Shown here piece by piece: positions 7,409 to 16,468 of a stretch of DNA of 63,840 nt. The notes beneath the pieces are model-generated. The model did not search any database and had not been told where the DNA came from. It saw only the letters and a program-made list of their open reading frames with translations. The stretch spans positions 1 through 63,840 of the forward strand of contig CAMYCE010000003.1 in the NCBI GenBank assembly GCA_947254205.1. The letters run 5' to 3'. Position 1 is the stretch's first letter. Every line of letters begins with the position of its first letter. This DNA is from an uncultured Prevotellaceae bacterium. GTDB lineage: Bacteria; Bacteroidota; Bacteroidia; Bacteroidales; Muribaculaceae. Made by a program: the position numbers and the translations under genes.

Positions 7409-10400
7409 TCAGCATTTAGAGATGACTTCGTTGCACAAGTTTTTGAGAAGGTTGTAGCGAATGATGCCAATGATGGGATAGAAGAAGGGTACATCTTCAA
7501 TAGCCGTGTTGTCGTCATATCGCCCTTGCAGGTAGCTATTGATGCCGGCAATGAGATAGTTGTCGATGTTCTCATTCAACACGCTCTTAAACAAGGCAAA
7601 CACTTTGTTTTCAACGCCAAACTCGTCGAGGGTCACGCCATCGCACAGGTCGATGAAAAATTGGTTGAATTCTTTGACGCGTTGCACCAGTTGCTCGCGT
7701 GTGCCTGTGTCGTTCAGGTTGGCCATGGTGAGGCTCTCGTTTTGAATCATCGAGTAGCAATATTTCATGGCATTCACGCCTCGTGGGCGCATCATGTCGA
7801 CAATCGACTGCATCTCGGTGGAGGCGTTGCTGTCGAGTCGTTGATTTTCGAGTTTCACGCCACCGCGACAGGTGATTTGCTTGGGGCAGTCGCGCTCAAT
7901 TTTAATGGTGAACGACTCGCTGTAGCTCTCGCCAAACACTCGCTCAAGCATCGACTGAGTGAACTCGTTGATTTGCTCCTTGCTGCCCAATATGTTCAAA
8001 ATCTTGCTACCGGTGCCCGAAAAATAGATTTGTTTGGGCTTCATGTAGCCACGGTGCTTCATCGACGAGGCAATGTAGTAGATGAGAGCTGCATAGAAAT
8101 ATAGGAAGATGAGTTTGCGCTGGTCGTCGCTTCGCAACAGCGAGTTGTAGCTATATAGGCTCAAGTCCATTTTGGGCAGGTTGCGCAGTTGTTCCACATT
8201 TTCTATCGAGAACAGGAAGGCATTGATGTCTTCGCTGCACTTACCTGCCATGATGTTTTGCATGATGCTGTTGAGGTAGGTCACCGTGGGATTTCGTTCC
8301 ACAAGCTTGTGGAAATATTGGGTGTAGTGTTGCAACAAGGGGTTGCTATCGGCATCGTGCTCGTTGAAGGCATCGCCAAAAATGGCATTGCCTGCAAATC
8401 GGAACGAAGAAATGGCCACAGGCACAGTTTTGCGCTGGTCGTCGCCGGATTGATAAATCACCACATCGCTGGTGCCACCGCCAATGTCGATCGACACATA
8501 GCTGCTGCCTGCCACATCGGCACGCTTGTAGTAGAATGCTGGCGCTATCGACTCGGGATACACGTGCAAATTGCTGTCGACATCGCCACCAATATAGGTG
8601 TTGTAGAGGTCTTGCCAAGCAGTTTCGAGCTTGCTGCGGTCGCCCCCACCCATGCTCACGGGATAGAAGTAGACGAGGTGCACGTGGTCGAGGCTGGCAT
8701 TTTCGAGCAAGGCCTTGGCCTTGATGAGCAACACGAGTTCGCGCAAAAATTCTTTTGAAAGTTCGGTATTGGCCCTCCACTTGAGATTGGTGGCCACGTT
8801 GTAGCCGTCGAAGTATTGACGCTCATAGAGGAATGGAATGTTGATGTCGGCAAACAAGGTGTGCCCGCCTGTGCCATCGGCATTGCTGGCAAGGGCACTG
8901 CGCAAGGGAAAGCCATAAATGTCGTCGATGTCGCGAGGCAAGAACTCAATGCGTTGTAGCTGTTCGGCTATGAGCAGGCTCTCCTTTTGCAACAACGAGG
9001 CAATGAGCACAGGTCCGCTGCCGTGGGCAAAGGTGAGAGGTTGCGATTCTTGTCCACGCTCGGCCCACTCTACATGGCTGTTGGTTGTGCCAAAGTCGAC
9101 GGCAAACACCAACTCCTTGCTCGAGGGGTGATAGGGTTTCCACATGGGCACAATCACCCCGCTGGTAGTGCCAATCACAGTGTTCACCGTGGCCTCTACA
9201 TAGTCGAAACTTCCTTGAATGTCATAGTAGGTGGTGGCATAGGTGGCTTGGGTGCGTGCTTTTGGGGTTATTCTCAGTTGAGGAGTGCCCGTGCCGTCTT
9301 GTAAAAAGCGCAGTGAGCCTCCACCATTCACGATATAGGTGAAGAGTTGCACCTTGTAGCTGTCGTTGTGCCGGGTGCGCACAAAGGGGAAGATGCTCAT
9401 CGACAGTTGCACGCCGCTCACAATGCGCCCCGTGCCCACGTGCTCATTAAATTGCCACGAGGGGTCGTCGTTGGGAGCATAGGTGCGCGATAGCTCGATG
9501 TAGCGTTTGTGTACGGGTATGCGCAGGGTCACTGTCACGGTGCCATCACCCGTTTCAACCATGTCGATAAAGTTGCGTCCTTGCACATGGCCCTTGAGAT
9601 CGTCGGCAGTGAAATAGTCGAAAAATTCGGGTTTCAGGGGCAATAGATAGCTTGAGTTGTTGCCGCTTGTGGCTCGTTGCAGGTTGCCGTCGAAGTAGTG
9701 GTCGCTGTCGATAGCTCCACCAAGGCGTATGATGCTCTCGGTGAAGAAGTCGGCTGTGGTGAGGAAGGGGTATTGTATCGACGTGTCGGGCAACTTGCGC
9801 AGGTTGAGGGGCACGCCGTTGGCATAGACTTGGGTGGCACTGTCCCACTCGCGGTTCACATAGGTGTAGTGGTCGATGTGGCCGTTGAAATTGTTGCGCA
9901 ACACCAGTGGCATGGGGGCACCATGGGCTTGCTCGCGCGTGGGTGCTATCACAAAGTCGCTACTTGCCACCATGTTGGCAATGTCAACACTCTTCTTGTG
10001 ATAGAGAGGCGCATCGAGCACACTCACGGCACTCTCGCCTGCAAAGGGGGTGTATTGCTGGTCGAGCACAAGGCGCACGGCACTCTCACGATCGGCTTGC
10101 AAGGCTGTGGGGTTGGGTATCACTGCTATAATGCGCTCATAGAGAGTGGGCTTGTGCTTGGCAATGAGAGGAAGTTGGCGTGTCATGTAGCCATACACAC
10201 CGCCCAAGTGAAAACGCAGGCTGGTATAGGCATTGAAGAGCAAGAACATGTAGTACACAAACTCGTCGTCGCGTTCCCACAGGTCGCGGTTGTTGGAAAA
10301 AAGTTTCACGTTGGGCTCCACGTTCACACTCTCCACCATTGGCACATTGGGGGCTGCCATGGTGAATGAAGCGGGCGAGGTGGCACCCAGTACTTGATTG

Positions 10401-10858
10401 TGCAACATGATGATATACCAGTCGCGCAAGAGGTCGAAGTTATAGGCCTTGTCGCTTTGCAAGAAGAGTTCGAGTGTCTCGCCATAAAGGCGATGCAGCG
10501 GGTAGCTCTTGAGGCGCTCTAACTCGGTGGCACGATTCCAGCGCACGATGTGCAGGTAGTCGCGATGATTTTCATATTCAAAGAAGAGTTGTGCCACATC
10601 GAGAGCATGGCTCACCATGATGAGTTCGCTCACAATGCCGGTCATGCGCTCGGCTCCTGCTTGCAGATGCTCAAAGGCATTTTTCACCAAGTCGAGCTGG
10701 GCAAAGGGACTGGGAATGGCGGTGCGTGGGTTGCGTGACATGCCACCATTGGGGTCTTTGATTTGGCGTATGTCGTCGTCGCTATAAGGCTCAACGGCAA
10801 TCCAGTCTTGTGCAGAGGTTTTGCTCGTTTTGTTGTTGTAGGATAGTATCTTGCTCAT
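7409..10858 (-). CDS. Large Hsp70/actin-fold ATPase (1149 aa)
   Basis: The C-terminal half is an Hsp70/actin-type ATPase: phosphate-1 loop at about 586-595 (AVDFGTTNSH), phosphate-2 loop at 789-800 (SIDIGGGTSDVV), adenosine motif at 945-955 (YFSGTGSKILN) and a CRGGVKL motif near 997-1003 that resembles the Hsp70/FtsA GA motif. The first about 580 residues are a separate region of unknown fold, with helical and beta-rich parts and no signal peptide or membrane helix, so the protein is cytoplasmic. It lies directly downstream of the tubulin-like gene (11 bases). It is far longer than DnaK (about 640 aa) or FtsA (about 420). Known relatives are Hsp70-like chaperones of prokaryotic conflict or remodelling systems; the exact role is unknown. 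Confidence 0.85.
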   Translation of the reverse strand: MSKILSYNNKTSKTSAQDWIAVEPYSDDDIRQIKDPNGGMSRNPRTAIPSPFAQLDLVKNAFEHLQAGAERMTGIVSELIMVSHALDVAQLFFEYENHRDYLHIVRWNRATELERLKSYPLHRLYGETLELFLQSDKAYNFDLLRDWYIIMLHNQVLGATSPASFTMAAPNVPMVESVNVEPNVKLFSNNRDLWERDDEFVYYMFLLFNAYTSLRFHLGGVYGYMTRQLPLIAKHKPTLYERIIAVIPNPTALQADRESAVRLVLDQQYTPFAGESAVSVLDAPLYHKKSVDIANMVASSDFVIAPTREQAHGAPMPLVLRNNFNGHIDHYTYVNREWDSATQVYANGVPLNLRKLPDTSIQYPFLTTADFFTESIIRLGGAIDSDHYFDGNLQRATSGNNSSYLLPLKPEFFDYFTADDLKGHVQGRNFIDMVETGDGTVTVTLRIPVHKRYIELSRTYAPNDDPSWQFNEHVGTGRIVSGVQLSMSIFPFVRTRHNDSYKVQLFTYIVNGGGSLRFLQDGTGTPQLRITPKARTQATYATTYYDIQGSFDYVEATVNTVIGTTSGVIVPMWKPYHPSSKELVFAVDFGTTNSHVEWAERGQESQPLTFAHGSGPVLIASLLQKESLLIAEQLQRIEFLPRDIDDIYGFPLRSALASNADGTGGHTLFADINIPFLYERQYFDGYNVATNLKWRANTELSKEFLRELVLLIKAKALLENASLDHVHLVYFYPVSMGGGDRSKLETAWQDLYNTYIGGDVDSNLHVYPESIAPAFYYKRADVAGSSYVSIDIGGGTSDVVIYQSGDDQRKTVPVAISSFRFAGNAIFGDAFNEHDADSNPLLQHYTQYFHKLVERNPTVTYLNSIMQNIMAGKCSEDINAFLFSIENVEQLRNLPKMDLSLYSYNSLLRSDDQRKLIFLYFYAALIYYIASSMKHRGYMKPKQIYFSGTGSKILNILGSKEQINEFTQSMLERVFGESYSESFTIKIERDCPKQITCRGGVKLENQRLDSNASTEMQSIVDMMRPRGVNAMKYCYSMIQNESLTMANLNDTGTREQLVQRVKEFNQFFIDLCDGVTLDEFGVENKVFALFKSVLNENIDNYLIAGINSYLQGRYDDNTAIEDVPFFYPIIGIIRYNLLKNLCNEVISKC

Positions 10859-10869
10859 GATGGTGTTGG

Positions 10870-12390
10870 CTAATTGATGTTTTCAAATTTCTCATCGAGA
10901 ATGTTGTCAGCTGCTTGGTTAAAGAGGTCGAGCAACTTGTATTCAACCGTGCGGTCGATATATTTCTTGTTGTCGCGACTCAGCTTGTTGAGCTCTGAAT
11001 TAAAGGTGTTGGCATCAACGGTCTTGTGCCCAAAGAAGCCCTTGCGAGTCACCACATTGTGAATGAGGTTGCCCATGTTGTTCTCGCCCACGTTGAAGAG
11101 TTGCACATGGCGCAGGTTGCCATACATCTCAGTGAGCCACTCGGTGTAGCGGTCCATGAATTGATGGGTGAGTGTGCGATAGAATTGAGTGCCGGTGAAG
11201 TCGCTCTTGATTTTAGGCTCGTCTTGTGTGTAGCCTTGCCCAATCACATCGGCAAAGGCGGTGCGCAGGTAAATAAACAGCATGTGAAATTTCACCATGG
11301 GCTTGTAGAGGAGTTGGCGCGTTTCGAGCCCAAAGGTGGTGAAATCAACATCAAGGAGGTCTTTTTCAAGCCCATATTCAAAGGCCTTGGTGGGCATGAA
11401 ACCACCTGAGGCATCATAGAGCTGATTGTTGTCGAGAGCGGCAAATTTGAGCGGGGCCATGGCACTCACGAGTTCGACCAAGTGGGCAGGGTCGTGCTGG
11501 TCGCGCACGTCGCCAGGGTCATAGTCATAGGGGATTGAGGAGGTTTGGTCGCCCACATAGTATATCACATTCACATTGCGGTCGCCCTCGCCAGTGAGAG
11601 TTTCGTTGTAGTATTGCAGTGCACTTTGGGTCTTAACCACAAAGTCGGCCTTGTCGATGCTTTTGCCTTGGCTGTTGTTGAGGTTAAAGTAGGGCAACAC
11701 GGTGAGTCCGCCAATGGGGGCTTGGCGCAAAAAACTCTTGTTGCTCACTTCAAGATTTTGAGCTTGCCTGATGTTTTTCACCAAGATAGGGAAACCTGCC
11801 GCACCGGTGCCACCAAAAATAGAGCTGATGAAGAAAATGCGGTCGCCCTCGCTAAACACATTGGCGAAGGCTTTGAACTCCTCGCTGTCTTTGATTGAGT
11901 TGAGTGCCACGCTACCAATGTTGGGCGAGCCCACAAAACCAATGTTCATTTTATTGTCGAGCTGATAGTCGGCAAAGAGCAATGAAGTGAGGGCTTGATT
12001 GGGCTCATTCATGGTGTCGTAGTCGATAAATTGGCGAAATTGGCATTGCCCCACCATCTCCATGTCGAGCACAAAGCTGTCGCCAATGGGGGTACTGGCC
12101 ATGCCCATAATCTCGCGCAAGGTCGATATTTTGGTGGCAAAAAATCCGTCGCCATTCACGTTGTGTCCATGCAATTTTTCGCGCACAAGGCGATACTCGG
12201 TGAGCATCTGCTCGGTGCGCTTCAAGTCTTCATTGCTCTTGTGAGGGTCGATGATGATGGGCACAATTTCAAAGTTTTGCAAAGGCTTGCCATCGGCATC
12301 GAGTAGGCGCACTCCTGCAGCCAGTAGCATGGTGAGCGACTTGAGCACGCGAGAGCCTGTGCCTCCTATTCCAAATATAAATAACCTCAT
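10870..12390 (-). CDS. Tubulin/FtsZ-like GTPase domain protein (506 aa)
   Basis: Residues 4-16 (FIFGIGGTGSRVL) correspond to the N-terminal nucleotide loop of FtsZ/tubulin, and residues 192-199 (FGGTGAAG) match the tubulin signature loop GGGTG[ST]G/GGTGAA that contacts phosphates. The region between has a Rossmann-like pattern. The C-terminal part (about 300-506) is not FtsZ-like. At 506 aa it is longer than FtsZ, without its conserved C-terminal peptide, so it is not the division FtsZ. It is cytoplasmic. It lies between a four-helix membrane protein and the giant actin-fold ATPase. FtsZ-like families linked to vWA proteins have been proposed to remodel membranes, which fits this context. Confidence 0.85.
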   Translation of the reverse strand: MRLFIFGIGGTGSRVLKSLTMLLAAGVRLLDADGKPLQNFEIVPIIIDPHKSNEDLKRTEQMLTEYRLVREKLHGHNVNGDGFFATKISTLREIMGMASTPIGDSFVLDMEMVGQCQFRQFIDYDTMNEPNQALTSLLFADYQLDNKMNIGFVGSPNIGSVALNSIKDSEEFKAFANVFSEGDRIFFISSIFGGTGAAGFPILVKNIRQAQNLEVSNKSFLRQAPIGGLTVLPYFNLNNSQGKSIDKADFVVKTQSALQYYNETLTGEGDRNVNVIYYVGDQTSSIPYDYDPGDVRDQHDPAHLVELVSAMAPLKFAALDNNQLYDASGGFMPTKAFEYGLEKDLLDVDFTTFGLETRQLLYKPMVKFHMLFIYLRTAFADVIGQGYTQDEPKIKSDFTGTQFYRTLTHQFMDRYTEWLTEMYGNLRHVQLFNVGENNMGNLIHNVVTRKGFFGHKTVDANTFNSELNKLSRDNKKYIDRTVEYKLLDLFNQAADNILDEKFENIN

Positions 12391-12450
12391 TGCTTGTGAA
12401 TTAGTTGTGTTTTATTCTTGTTTGAATTTTCCCCTTGTTGCAGTTTTTTT

Positions 12451-12897
12451 TCACTGTGGAAAGGGGGTGTGGCGACAGTTGCTGCTCCACCATCGCATCG
12501 AGAACGATGCTGTCGTGAAAAGCACAGCCACAATGAGCATGTTCATCAGCTCAAACGACAGGGCGTCGCCACCGTAGCTCAAGTTGTTTTCTTGAAAAAT
12601 GGAATTGTTCACCAAGTAGCAGGCGATGGGAGTAAGCAACGTGACCAGCGCAAGCACGGCAAGCCAATGATACCAGCGACTGAACTTGACCGAGTTGATG
12701 GTATAGTAAAATTGCGCAGCCGTGCACCATGACACAGCCATGTCGATGCAGGCGATGAGTGTGTAAACATCGTGATTATACATTTCGTCGCTAAAGCCCG
12801 GAGCCGTGTAAAGAGCCTCAAAAATTTCAACTCTGAAAATCATGAAGATGAGGGTCGCTATCACTCCAATTGCCAAATAAATTGCTTTTTTATCCAT
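12451..12897 (-). CDS. Four-helix integral membrane protein
   Basis: A 148-residue protein with four predicted membrane helices (about 5-22, 43-65, 76-96, 113-133) and short loops. No family recognised. It lies 37 bases downstream of the vWA-like lipoprotein gene and 60 bases upstream of the tubulin-like gene, in the same direction. It is a plausible membrane anchor for the cytoplasmic NTPases, but no motif proves this. Confidence 0.75.
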   Translation of the reverse strand: MDKKAIYLAIGVIATLIFMIFRVEIFEALYTAPGFSDEMYNHDVYTLIACIDMAVSWCTAAQFYYTINSVKFSRWYHWLAVLALVTLLTPIACYLVNNSIFQENNLSYGGDALSFELMNMLIVAVLFTTASFSMRWWSSNCRHTPFPQ

Positions 12898-12934
12898 GTT
12901 TAAACTTGATGTGATTGTAGTGTATAAAACAGGT

Positions 12935-14395
12935 TTATTTTTCCAACTTCAGGTTGATGATGCCATAGTTGTTGTCGCCAGCCGAGAAAGCGTCGTAGAT
13001 GCCTCGCAAAAAGCTGTTGAGCCCAAAGGTGGTGTGGGCAAAGTTGCCTGCAACAGGGTTGGTGTCGTCGTTGCAGGTCGAGGTGGCAATCCATGCAGGG
13101 TAGTCGTTGCGCAGGGCAATTTTGATTTCGTCACGGGGTGAGTTGAGCTTGCCTGCCAGCGTTATCACATGGGTCATGCCCTCGAGATAGCTTTTGTTGT
13201 TGCCATTGATGTCGGTGGGAGCAATGCGTTCAATGGCAGTGATGTTAAAGCCATTTTGCGACTGCAAGTCATAGTTGCTCGTTTGCTTCAAGAAGTCTTC
13301 GCTCTTGTTCAACCCGTTGAGGTTCACTGCTATTGTGAATGCCAAAATGCCCGTTTCACGATCGCCCTCGCAGTGGGTGAGCACTCCATCGCCACCACGG
13401 CTTTCACGCAACCGGCCGGCTCCACCCTTCCATGTGGGCACAAGATGGTGCTTGAGTGTGCTTTGGGCTTGATTGAAGCGGTAGCTGTGGGTCACGCCAC
13501 TCAGGTTCAAGAAGTTGCTGTATTTTGGGTCGCTTGCCATGCGGTCGATTACGGTGGCATCGGCAATCACAATGACATAGAAAGGGCGTTGCCCCTTGTA
13601 GTGGAAGGGGTGGCCATTATAGGGGTAATACATGCCATCAAAATCGCCTTGCAACTTGTTCACGATGATAGATTTACCCTTGTATTGCTTGAAGATGCTG
13701 GTGGCGAGGCTGTTTTCCTCGTTCATGATTTTCTCCACGCTCACCCCTTGGGTGTTTTTAGGCGAATAAATCATGTCGGTCACCAAGATGCTCACGTTGC
13801 CGGCACGTTGAGCCGAGAATATTTTTTCAAAAATGAGCTTGAAGTCGGTGTAGGCAGCGTTGCCCGTGCCCTGTGTGGTGGCATAGATGTTGCGATCTTG
13901 CAAGAAGGAGCCGATAGTTCCTTTATAGGGATAAATGTCGTCGTTCACGATGTTGATGCTCACTCCCGATTGGCAGGGAAAAAAGTTGATGAGGTCGTTG
14001 ACTGCTTTTTTGAGTTGGCCGCCTCCTGTGGTGTTGTCATAGGGCACCATCGAGCCACTGCGCTCAAAGTAGACGGTGAGTGTCAAGTCCTTCATGCCAT
14101 AGGTGGCAATGTTCCACGTCATGGAGGGGCGCAAGCTACTGCCCACTTGGTTGATAAATTTGCCCAATTCTTCCACGTTGATTGTGCCTTGCTCGTCGAT
14201 ATAGTTGCTATATTGGTCGGGCGCGGCCTTGATGATGGCACACAAGCTCTCATAGCGCGCCTCGGTGGTGTCGCCTTTCAGGAATGCTTCTTTCACAGCT
14301 TTTTCCAGCCCATTGCCTCCACACGAGCATAGAGTGATGAGAGTGGCGCAAAATGCCATGGTGGCCAGTGTGGCACGCCTCAATATTTTTTTCAT
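12935..14395 (-). CDS. vWA-like lipoprotein (486 aa), first gene of the NTPase operon
   Basis: The signal peptide ends in a lipobox-like LCSC (Cys25), so the protein is lipid-anchored in the envelope. From about residue 105 it resembles a von Willebrand A fold: the first MIDAS segment appears as FERSGSM (E111, S113, S115), where the canonical DxSxS aspartate is glutamate. T183 and D207 (in LVTDM) could supply the other metal ligands. The remaining 200 residues contain a beta-rich C-terminal region. It is the first gene after a TAAATTTG box (14427-14420) and 37 bases upstream of the membrane protein. vWA proteins usually assemble complexes through the metal site; whether E111 keeps metal binding is untested. 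Confidence 0.75.
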   Translation of the reverse strand: MKKILRRATLATMAFCATLITLCSCGGNGLEKAVKEAFLKGDTTEARYESLCAIIKAAPDQYSNYIDEQGTINVEELGKFINQVGSSLRPSMTWNIATYGMKDLTLTVYFERSGSMVPYDNTTGGGQLKKAVNDLINFFPCQSGVSINIVNDDIYPYKGTIGSFLQDRNIYATTQGTGNAAYTDFKLIFEKIFSAQRAGNVSILVTDMIYSPKNTQGVSVEKIMNEENSLATSIFKQYKGKSIIVNKLQGDFDGMYYPYNGHPFHYKGQRPFYVIVIADATVIDRMASDPKYSNFLNLSGVTHSYRFNQAQSTLKHHLVPTWKGGAGRLRESRGGDGVLTHCEGDRETGILAFTIAVNLNGLNKSEDFLKQTSNYDLQSQNGFNITAIERIAPTDINGNNKSYLEGMTHVITLAGKLNSPRDEIKIALRNDYPAWIATSTCNDDTNPVAGNFAHTTFGLNSFLRGIYDAFSAGDNNYGIINLKLEK

Positions 14396-14419
14396 GTCGT
14401 TTCAATTATCTTTAACTAA

Positions 14420-14427
14420 CAAATTTA
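14420..14427 (-). promoter_or_regulatory. Bacteroidetes -7 box TAAATTTG
   Basis: A TAnnTTTG match on the minus strand, 25 bases upstream of the ATG at 14395. It is the likely promoter of the eight-gene NTPase operon ending at 4812. Confidence 0.45.
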
Positions 14428-14533
14428 GTCACTAAAGCCCAACCAACGCCTCGGTTGGCGTTAAAAATCATTAACTCTACTACATGACGAATGAATACTC
14501 TTTTTGAGATGCTTTTTTAACAATGAAATTTTT

Positions 14534-14541
14534 TAGCTTTG
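14534..14541 (+). promoter_or_regulatory. Bacteroidetes -7 box TAGCTTTG
   Basis: A TAnnTTTG match 83 bases upstream of the Fic ATG at 14624. Confidence 0.45.
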
Positions 14542-14623
14542 TGGTGATACTCTCATTGAAAGGAAATTATTTAATGTGAATTAAAGGTGGCTATGGGGCA
14601 CCTTTATGCAAACAAAATAGGAG

Positions 14624-15688
14624 ATGAGCAAATTAGAAACATTATATTCTAAGTGGAAAGCACTTCAACCTCTAAGCACTCGAAAGCAACATTTGCTTGG
14701 TAGGAGGTTTATGGTAGAGTATAATTATAACAGCAACCATATCGAGGGAAATACACTCTCCTATGGGCAGACAGAGTTGCTACTTCTTTTTGGAAAAGTG
14801 AGTGGAGAGGGAAAATTGAAGGATTTTGTGGACATGAAAGCCAGCCAGGTGAGTGTGAAGATGCTTGAGGAGGAAATTCGGACACATGTTGCTCTTTCCC
14901 AAAACTTCATACAACAATTACATCACAACCTATTGCGTGAAGACTATAGGGTGTATCGAAATTTGCCCGATGGAATGGCGACAAGCTACACCATTCATGC
15001 CGGGCGATACAAGATACGACCCAATAGTGTGATAACTCGTGATGGTGAGCGTTTTGAGTATGCTTCTCCCGAAGAAACTCCCTCATTGATGAGTGACTTG
15101 GTTGACTGGTATAACGAGGCCGAAGCGCAGGCTATTCTCACGCCGGTAGAATTGGCGGCCATGTTTCATTATCGATATATACGCATCCATCCTTTTGAAG
15201 ATGGGAATGGACGCATTGCACGGTTGCTTGTAAACTATATTTTGGCTCGCCACGATTGGCCCATGATTGTTGTGCGCAATCGCAATAAAGGGCAATATTT
15301 AGATGCTTTGCACGAAGCCGACGAGAAAGTGGGGCCAGTGGCTTTTGATGGTGCGCATACTTCTATGCGAGAAATAGGACCTTTTGTTAGATATTTCAAG
15401 TCGCTTGTGGCACAAGAATTGGAATATAATATTGGTTTTGTTTCAGAACAATCACCTCATGTGTGGTGGTATGATGGTCAAAGAATTGTGTTTAGAAGTG
15501 TGTCGAGCAATAAGATTCTTGTAGCCATGCAGGAAGCCCCCGATATTACAATTGAAGAATTGGCTCAAAAAGCAGGCATAGCAACATCGGCTGTGAAAAA
15601 ATAATTATCAAGAATGATTGCCAAAGGCTATGTGCAACGAGGTGGAGAAAATTATGATTGGCAAGTGTTTATTGCCCCATCGCTGTAA
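14624..15688 (+). pseudogene. Fic family protein interrupted by an in-frame stop
   Basis: Fic proteins transfer AMP (or other NMPs) onto target hydroxyl groups. The catalytic motif is intact at residues 189-197 (HPFEDGNGR) and the N-terminal inhibitory helix motif SxxxEG is present (S37-E41-G42), so this would be a class II, self-inhibited enzyme. Translation from 14624 stops at TAA 15602-15604 after 326 residues. The same frame continues for 27 codons (LSRMIAKGYVQRGGENYDWQ...) to TAA 15686-15688 and completes the usual C-terminal winged helix. A single CAA-to-TAA change (...AVKKQLSRMI) would explain it. The catalytic part may still be made. It could also be a base error next to an A run. Confidence 0.8.
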
Positions 15689-15726
15689 AAATAAAAATTC
15701 TGAAATGAGCCTGAAATGGCAGTGAC

Positions 15727-16104
15727 TTACTTGTTGTTGGGGTGCTTCTTTTGCTCGTGGTCGTAGGCAAAGGTGCAGTAGAGTTGCATCACAGCTCCGG
15801 CAATGAGAAAGGCGAGGCTGTCGCGCAGGGTGCCGGTGGGGGTAAACATGAAATAGGCTGCCACGCAGTAGAGCACTGCCGAGATTTTGCCCATGCGATA
15901 GAGCACGCGCAGGCGCATGTTGTCGCCATGATATTGCTCGGTGAGTCGCTCGGCAAGGGTGAGCACTGCCCCAAAGGCAAATAGCCACTTGTCGTGTTGC
16001 CATGTGATGTTGAGCAGGCGCATCACCACCACGGCCATCATGAGTAGTAGTCCCACGGCGAGCATGAGCCCCTGTATCGTGTTTTGTTTTTCTTGCGAAA
16101 CCAT
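15727..16104 (-). CDS. Hypothetical membrane protein (125 aa)
   Basis: Three to four predicted membrane helices (about 12-31, 39-52, 73-90, 95-113), a short charged N-terminus and a His/Lys-rich C-terminus. No family recognised. It lies 25 bases after the DivIC-like gene and is probably the third gene of a trmD-divIC transcript. Confidence 0.65.
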   Translation of the reverse strand: MVSQEKQNTIQGLMLAVGLLLMMAVVVMRLLNITWQHDKWLFAFGAVLTLAERLTEQYHGDNMRLRVLYRMGKISAVLYCVAAYFMFTPTGTLRDSLAFLIAGAVMQLYCTFAYDHEQKKHPNNK

Positions 16105-16129
16105 AGATTATTGAAGTTGAGGGGGTTGT

Positions 16130-16444
16130 TTAGGGAATGTCGGTCACATACACATCTTCGTTGGCACGCTTCATTCCATATTTTTCGCGAGCTATGCGCT
16201 CAAGGCTTTGTCGGTCGGTGTGTAATTCTTTCACTTTGGCATCATAGACGGCTGCCGAGTCTTCGTTGGCTTTAATCTCGGCTTTGAGGTCGTTGATTTC
16301 TTTCTTGTATTCGTTGATTTTGAGATAGTTGTTCTCGCCCAAAAAGAGCATATACACAAGAAATGCCACAAACACCACAAATGAGATGCTCAACCACTTG
16401 GGCACCCACTTGGGCCTATGATATTCTTTACCAAAAAAAGTCAT
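16130..16444 (-). CDS. Septum formation initiator (DivIC/FtsB family)
   Basis: A bitopic division protein: short cytoplasmic N-terminus, membrane helix at about 18-36, then a periplasmic coiled coil (41-75) and the family's C-terminal LERIAREKYGM motif (80-90). DivIC/FtsB proteins join the FtsL/FtsQ complex of the divisome. At 104 aa it is the normal length. It lies 24 bases downstream of trmD, a common arrangement in Bacteroidales. Confidence 0.88.
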   Translation of the reverse strand: MTFFGKEYHRPKWVPKWLSISFVVFVAFLVYMLFLGENNYLKINEYKKEINDLKAEIKANEDSAAVYDAKVKELHTDRQSLERIAREKYGMKRANEDVYVTDIP

Positions 16445-16468
16445 GTTTTTTATCTCAATTTAGCAGTA

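Noticed and set aside
10870..12390. Division FtsZ
   Set aside because: It lacks the FtsZ C-terminal peptide, the N-terminal loop differs from the FtsZ type, and it is not in the dcw cluster; it is a distant member of the superfamily.
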